From: Polaribacter sp.
GTDB lineage: Bacteria; Bacteroidota; Bacteroidia; Flavobacteriales; Flavobacteriaceae
DNA: 47,995 bases
Assembly (NCBI GenBank): GCA_023254055.1
Contig: JALQYN010000063.1
Coordinates: forward strand, 1 to 47,995
Direction of reading: 5' to 3'
The notes under the pieces were generated by a model. That model did not search any database and had not been told where the DNA came from. It saw nothing but the letters and a program-made list of their open reading frames with translations. This document shows positions 44,347 to 47,995 of the stretch, piece after piece. Made by a program: the position numbers and the translations under genes. The stretch's first letter is position 1; each line of letters starts with the position of its first letter.

Positions 44347-45975
44347 TTAAACTTGTAAAACTCCCAAATTAAATTGCTTTTCAATTGGGGCATGATTTGC
44401 AGCTTCAATTCCCATAGAAATCCAAGTTCTGGTCTCTAATGGATTGATGACTGCATCTGTCCAAATTCTTGCAGCTGCATAGTATGGTGAGATTTGTTTG
44501 TCGTATCTATCTTTTATTTTATTGAAAAGTTCTGCCTCTTTTTCTGGAGTAATTTTTTCACCTTTCTTTTTCAAAGATGCGGTTTCTATTTGTAATAATA
44601 CTTTTGCGGCAGAATTTCCGCTCATTACGGCTAATTCGGCACTAGGCCAAGCAACAATTAATCTTGGGTCGTAAGCTTTTCCGCACATGGCGTAATTTCC
44701 TGCTCCATAAGAATTACCAATAATGATTGTAAATTTTGGTACCACAGAATTGCTAACGGCATTGACCATTTTAGCACCATCTTTGATGATTCCTCCATGT
44801 TCAGATTTGCTGCCCACCATAAAGCCTGTTACATCTTGTAAAAAGACTAACGGAATCTTTTTCTGGTTGCAATTTGCAATAAAACGAGTTGCTTTATCCG
44901 CAGAGTCGTTATAGATAACACCTCCAAATTGCATTTCACCTTTTTTAGTTTTTACCAATTTTCGTTGGTTAGCTACAATTCCAACCGCCCAGCCATCTAT
45001 TCTGGCATAACCAGTTAAAATTGTTTTCCCGTAACCTTCTTTGTATTGTTCAAATTCAGAATTATCAACCAAGCGTTTGATAATTTCTAACATGTCATAC
45101 TGTGCATTTCTTTCTTTGGGTAAGATTCCAAATATATCATCCTCTTTTTCTTTTGGAGGAAAAGCTTCTTCTTTACTAAATCCAGCTTTGTCAAAATCAC
45201 CAATTTTATCAATAATATTTTTGATTTTATCTAAAGCATCTTTATCATCTAGCGCTTTGTAATCTGTAACACCAGAAATTTCGCAATGTGTTGTTGCACC
45301 TCCTAATGTTTCGTTGTCTATAGATTCTCCAATAGCAGCTTTTACCAAATAACTTCCGGCTAAGAAAATACTTCCGGTTTTATCCACAATCAAAGCTTCA
45401 TCACTCATAATAGGTAAATAAGCACCTCCTGCCACACAACTTCCCATCACTGCAGAAATTTGAGTAATTCCCATGCTGCTCATTACTGCATTATTTCTAA
45501 AGATTCTACCAAAATGTTCTTTGTCTGGAAAAATTTCATCTTGAAGCGGAAGAAACACACCTGCAGAATCTACCAAGTAAATAATTGGTAATTTGTTTTC
45601 TATGGCAATTTCTTGGGCTCTTAAATTCTTCTTTCCAGTAATTGGAAACCAAGCACCAGCTTTTACAGTAGCATCGTTTGCAACAACAATACATTGTTTT
45701 CCTTTAATATATCCAATTTTTACAACAACTCCTGCTGAAGGACAACCACCATGTTCAGCATACATATCATCTCCAGCAAAAGCTCCAATTTCAATACTTT
45801 TAGAGTTGTCGTCTAATAAATAGCTGATTCTTTCTCTAGCAGTTAATTTGCCTTTTGCTTTATGTTTTTCTATGCTGCTTTTTCCGCCTCCAAGCTTTAC
45901 TTTTACCAACCTGTTTTTTAAATCAGAAGCTAAAAGCTTATTGTAATCTTCGTTTTTATTGAAGTTAATATCCAT
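44347..45975 (-). CDS. Acyl-CoA carboxylase beta (carboxyltransferase) subunit
   Basis: 542 residues, the length of propionyl-/methylcrotonyl-CoA carboxylase beta chains. GKLTARERISYLLDD, the oxyanion-hole segment GGCPSAGVVVKIGYI, SAGVFLPLQDEIFPDKEHFG RIF, SSMGITQISAVMGSCVAGGA YLP, then GFMVGSKSEHGGIIKDGAKM and IGNSYGAGNYAMCGKAYDPR. LPLQDEIFPDKEHFGRIF favours methylcrotonyl-CoA type (leucine degradation), but the biotin-carboxylase partner is not in the window, so the acyl-CoA is not certain. Divergent from the FMN reductase gene. Confidence 0.9.
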   Translation of the reverse strand: MDINFNKNEDYNKLLASDLKNRLVKVKLGGGKSSIEKHKAKGKLTARERISYLLDDNSKSIEIGAFAGDDMYAEHGGCPSAGVVVKIGYIKGKQCIVVANDATVKAGAWFPITGKKNLRAQEIAIENKLPIIYLVDSAGVFLPLQDEIFPDKEHFGRIFRNNAVMSSMGITQISAVMGSCVAGGAYLPIMSDEALIVDKTGSIFLAGSYLVKAAIGESIDNETLGGATTHCEISGVTDYKALDDKDALDKIKNIIDKIGDFDKAGFSKEEAFPPKEKEDDIFGILPKERNAQYDMLEIIKRLVDNSEFEQYKEGYGKTILTGYARIDGWAVGIVANQRKLVKTKKGEMQFGGVIYNDSADKATRFIANCNQKKIPLVFLQDVTGFMVGSKSEHGGIIKDGAKMVNAVSNSVVPKFTIIIGNSYGAGNYAMCGKAYDPRLIVAWPSAELAVMSGNSAAKVLLQIETASLKKKGEKITPEKEAELFNKIKDRYDKQISPYYAAARIWTDAVINPLETRTWISMGIEAANHAPIEKQFNLGVLQV

Positions 45976-46040
45976 TAATATTGTCTATAAATTGAAAGGC
46001 TAAGGTACAAAAATGTGTTGTTTTATTTACTAATATATTA

Positions 46041-46087
46041 CTTGGAAATATATTCCTTGGAAAATAAATTTATTATATGTAACTTTG
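46041..46087 (+). promoter_or_regulatory. Promoter and predicted MarR operator of the FMN reductase gene
   Basis: TTCCTTGGAAAA (46053-46064) covers the -33 TTG; 19 bases after that TTG is TAACTTTG (46080-46087), a full TAnnTTTG match, 22 bases before the ATG at 46110. A second CTTGGAAA half lies at 46041-46048, in direct repeat 15 bases upstream. The same 12-mer occurs upstream of the MarR gene, so binding by that MarR is inferred. Confidence 0.6.
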
Positions 46088-46109
46088 TACTTGAATTAAT
46101 GATATTTAT

Positions 46110-46637
46110 ATGAAAAGAATTTTAGCATTTGCGGGGAGTAATAGTAAAAGCTCAATAAACAAGCAATTAGCAACTTATACAGCTTCAAAAGTAACTAATA
46201 CAACTTTTGAAGTAGCAGATTTAAATGATTATTCTTTGCCAATTTTTAGTTTAGAAATTGAAGCAGAGGGTTTTCCAAATGCTGCTTTAAGATTCAATGA
46301 ATTATTAAGTAATTATGATGGGTTTGTCGTTTCATTGGCAGAACACAATGGATCATACTCAGCTGCATTTAAAAATTTATTTGATTGGGTTTCAAGAATA
46401 GACCGAAAAGTTTTTAAAGAAAAACCAGTGTTATTAATGGCAACTTCACCTGGAGCAAGGGGAGGGAAAACAGTTTTAGAATCAGCGACGACTACTTTTC
46501 CACATATGGGAGCTGATATTGTTGCAACATTTTCTTTACCAAATTTTTACGAACATTTTATCGAACAAGAATTAAAGAATGAAGAAATGAAAGCGAATCT
46601 ATCAGAAGCCGTTCAGAAATTTGAATCAGCAATTTAA
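46110..46637 (+). CDS. NAD(P)H-dependent FMN reductase
   Basis: 175 residues of flavodoxin-like fold: ILAFAGSNSKSSINKQLATY (FMN-phosphate loop), DLNDYSLPIFSLE, GFVVSLAEHNGSYSAAFKNL FDW and LMATSPGARGGKTVLESA. The family reduces FMN, quinones or other electron acceptors with NAD(P)H. First gene of a plus-strand cluster with a short Fe-S protein, MarR and pirin, controlled by a promoter that carries the MarR-type motif. Confidence 0.9.
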   Translation: MKRILAFAGSNSKSSINKQLATYTASKVTNTTFEVADLNDYSLPIFSLEIEAEGFPNAALRFNELLSNYDGFVVSLAEHNGSYSAAFKNLFDWVSRIDRKVFKEKPVLLMATSPGARGGKTVLESATTTFPHMGADIVATFSLPNFYEHFIEQELKNEEMKANLSEAVQKFESAI

Positions 46638-46648
46638 ATTGAAAAATC

Positions 46649-46879
46649 ATGGATAATAAAAAGGAACTTAAAAAAACATATAGTAATGATGAAATTACTG
46701 TTGTTTGGCAACCAGGAATGTGTATTCATTCTAAAAAATGTTGGAAAGGACTAATTGAAGTTTTTGACCCAAGAGAAAAACCTTGGATAAAATTAGACGG
46801 AGCAACAAATGAACAGATTAAACATCAAATAGATCAATGTCCGTCCAAAGCTTTGTCTTATCAATTAAATAATATGTAG
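46649..46879 (+). CDS. Short Fe-S protein, Fer4_19 (divergent 4Fe-4S mono-cluster)
   Basis: 76 residues of the Fer4_19/YjdI type: VVWQPGMCIHSKKCWKGLIE VFDPREKPW and IDQCPSKALSYQL. Only three cysteines are close to a normal motif (C-x5-C...C-P), which is standard in this family. It starts 11 bp after the FMN reductase gene. Probably passes single electrons to or from a redox enzyme; partner unknown. Confidence 0.88.
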   Translation: MDNKKELKKTYSNDEITVVWQPGMCIHSKKCWKGLIEVFDPREKPWIKLDGATNEQIKHQIDQCPSKALSYQLNNM

Positions 46880-46889
46880 TTACATTATT

Positions 46890-46915
46890 TTCCTTGGAAA
46901 ACAATTGTAAATTTG
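46890..46915 (+). promoter_or_regulatory. Promoter and predicted MarR operator upstream of marR
   Basis: TTCCTTGGAAAA (46890-46901) is identical to the motif at 46053-46064. Seven bases later TAAATTTG (46908-46915) matches the -7 box TAnnTTTG. Here the motif sits just upstream of the -7 box, so bound MarR would block transcription. Autoregulation is inferred. Confidence 0.6.
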
Positions 46916-46931
46916 TATAAAAAAACATCTT

Positions 46932-47369
46932 ATGGGAGATATATCTAAAGACATTAACTCTAAATTTCCGAATCAAAAAGTAAAAGCACTTATTAATATA
47001 AAATACACTTCTAATTGGTTAAGCAGTAAGGAGAATGAATATTTTAAGCCTTACGGAATTTCGCCACAGCAATACAATATTTTAAGAATTTTACGAGGAG
47101 CTGGAAAGCCAATTAAGGTTCAGTTAATCAAAGAAAGAATGATTGAGAGGGCTCCAAATGCCACTCGATTAATGGATAAATTATGTGATAAAAATCTGAT
47201 TGAAAGAGAACGTTGTGAGCATGATAGAAGAGTTGTTTACATACATATTTCTGAAGCTGGATTAAAATTATTGTCAAAAATTGATAGTAATTTTGACATT
47301 ACATTTATTGATAATTTAACTGAAGAGGAAGCAAAAACCTTGAGTGATTTGCTAGATAAAATCAGATAA
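46932..47369 (+). CDS. MarR family transcriptional regulator
   Basis: 145 residues with MarR winged-helix layout: ISPQQYNILRILRGAGKPIK (helix 2-3), RMIERAPNATRLMDKLCDKNLIERE (recognition helix), RCEHDRRVVYIHISEAGLKLL (wing) and dimerising ends. DNA-binding dimer; no obvious redox cysteine cluster (one Cys before the wing). The motif TTCCTTGGAAAA lies in its own promoter and that of the upstream redox genes, so it likely represses both. Followed after 3 bp by a pirin gene. Confidence 0.92.
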   Translation: MGDISKDINSKFPNQKVKALINIKYTSNWLSSKENEYFKPYGISPQQYNILRILRGAGKPIKVQLIKERMIERAPNATRLMDKLCDKNLIERERCEHDRRVVYIHISEAGLKLLSKIDSNFDITFIDNLTEEEAKTLSDLLDKIR

Positions 47370-47372
47370 AAA

Positions 47373-47995
47373 ATGAAAAAACATAAAACTATTAAGCATG
47401 TAGGAGAAAGTCCAATGGTAAATATGGGACCAATCCGTTTGCGACAACCCATACCAACAAATGAAGTGGAAAATGTAGATCCATTTATATTATTACACCA
47501 TTATGGGCCTTATGCAATTAGCGAATTTAACAATCCATTTGATTTAGGACCACACCCACATAGGGGATTTGAACCGATAACACTATTATTTGATGGTGAA
47601 CAATTACATAGAGATTCTTTAGGGAATGAAAGTGTTGTTAAAGCGGGTGATGTTCAATGGACTACAGCAGGTAGAGGAATTATACATGCAGAAGCTCCAA
47701 CAAAAGAGTTTGTGAAAAAAGGAGGAACTATAGAAGGAATCCAATTATGGTTGAATTTACCTGCGAAATATAAAATGATTCCACCTGCATATCAACATCT
47801 AAAAAGTACTGATATGGAAACAATAAAAGACGAATCTGGAAACATCAACTTAAAAATTGTTGCTGGAGAGCAAAAAGGAAAGTTTGGAAAGATTAAAACA
47901 CATACGGAAGTGAATGTTTTTATGATTGAAGCAACAGGAGAAGGAAATATAGAAATCGACATTCCTACTACTCATCAAAGTTGTGTCTATTTATT
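47373..47995 (+). CDS. Pirin family protein (3' end outside the window)
   Basis: 207 codons are visible from the ATG at 47373 (MKKHKTIKHVGESPMVNMGP); the frame is open at the right edge. Pirin N-terminal cupin motifs are clear: LGPHPHRGFEPITLLF (two metal His), GDVQWTTAGRGIIHAE (His and Glu), and the GTIEGIQLWLNLPAKYKM segment. Pirins bind Fe and some act as quercetin dioxygenases or stress proteins. It is linked to marR in a TAAAAAATG junction, consistent with a stress-responsive redox cluster. Confidence 0.93.
   Translation, partial: MKKHKTIKHVGESPMVNMGPIRLRQPIPTNEVENVDPFILLHHYGPYAISEFNNPFDLGPHPHRGFEPITLLFDGEQLHRDSLGNESVVKAGDVQWTTAGRGIIHAEAPTKEFVKKGGTIEGIQLWLNLPAKYKMIPPAYQHLKSTDMETIKDESGNINLKIVAGEQKGKFGKIKTHTEVNVFMIEATGEGNIEIDIPTTHQSCVYL

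Overview
This 48 kb window is a low-GC chromosomal segment that looks like a marine flavobacterium (Bacteroidetes, Flavobacteriaceae; Polaribacter- or Tenacibaculum-like). Evidence: families typical of the group (DUF6090, DUF4369, DUF2490, a two-gene Fe-S/CCG pair, a periplasmic M28 peptidase, LptD and TamB of a Gram-negative envelope, menaquinone genes), little sign of Shine-Dalgarno sequences, frequent TAAAATG-type junctions, several likely TTG starts, and promoters of the Bacteroidetes TTTG-N19-22-TAnnTTTG type. No rRNA, tRNA, CRISPR array, transposase or integrase was seen. The genus is inference.

Layout. 1-1.8 kb: an accessory strip of small minus-strand genes (an open-ended gene, DUF3050, DUF1801) separated by foldable inverted-repeat elements with AACGG...CGTT ends, resembling gene cassettes. 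1.9-5.8 kb: a minus-strand operon (short leader-like ORF, DUF6090, Tat-signal class V aminotransferase, M28 peptidase lipoprotein). 5.8-6.1 kb: non-coding, repeat-rich, with an orphan terminator. 6.1-12.1 kb: minus-strand envelope genes (DUF4369 lipoprotein, DUF819 permease, DUF2490, a 1053-aa Asp-box beta-propeller protein). 12.2-15.4 kb: a compact minus-strand operon headed by an SPFH/band-7 protein and ending with an Arc-type ribbon-helix-helix protein. Between them lie several tiny membrane proteins (21-59 aa), a DUF4177 protein, a PH-like membrane protein and an alpha/beta hydrolase. 15.4-17.6 kb: S1/P1 nuclease, LapA-like protein and tsaD. 17.7-26.3 kb, plus strand: tamB, a sugar nucleotidyltransferase / NahK-like kinase pair, pfkA and gap, closed by a perfect 52-nt palindrome. 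26.3-29.5 kb, minus strand: ridA and lptD. 29.6-41 kb, plus strand: amidase, MlaD, Fe-S/CCG redox pair, SPOR lipoprotein, then menA...menC...menE interleaved with DUF4349, UPF0173, SRPBCC, VOC and CPBP genes. 41-46 kb, minus strand: a membrane-spanning LuxR-type regulator, yebC, an exported unknown and a biotin-dependent carboxylase beta subunit. 46.1 kb to the end, plus strand: FMN reductase, short Fe-S protein, MarR regulator and a pirin cut by the window edge.

Working together: envelope biogenesis (TamB, LptD, MlaD, amidase, SPFH), central glycolysis (PfkA, Gap) and respiratory quinone and electron-transfer functions dominate. The best candidates for new biology are the cassette-like elements at the left edge, the microprotein-rich SPFH-Arc operon, the predicted MarR operator shared by two promoters near the right edge, and the one-piece transmembrane regulator carrying a secreted-enzyme-type beta-sandwich domain.
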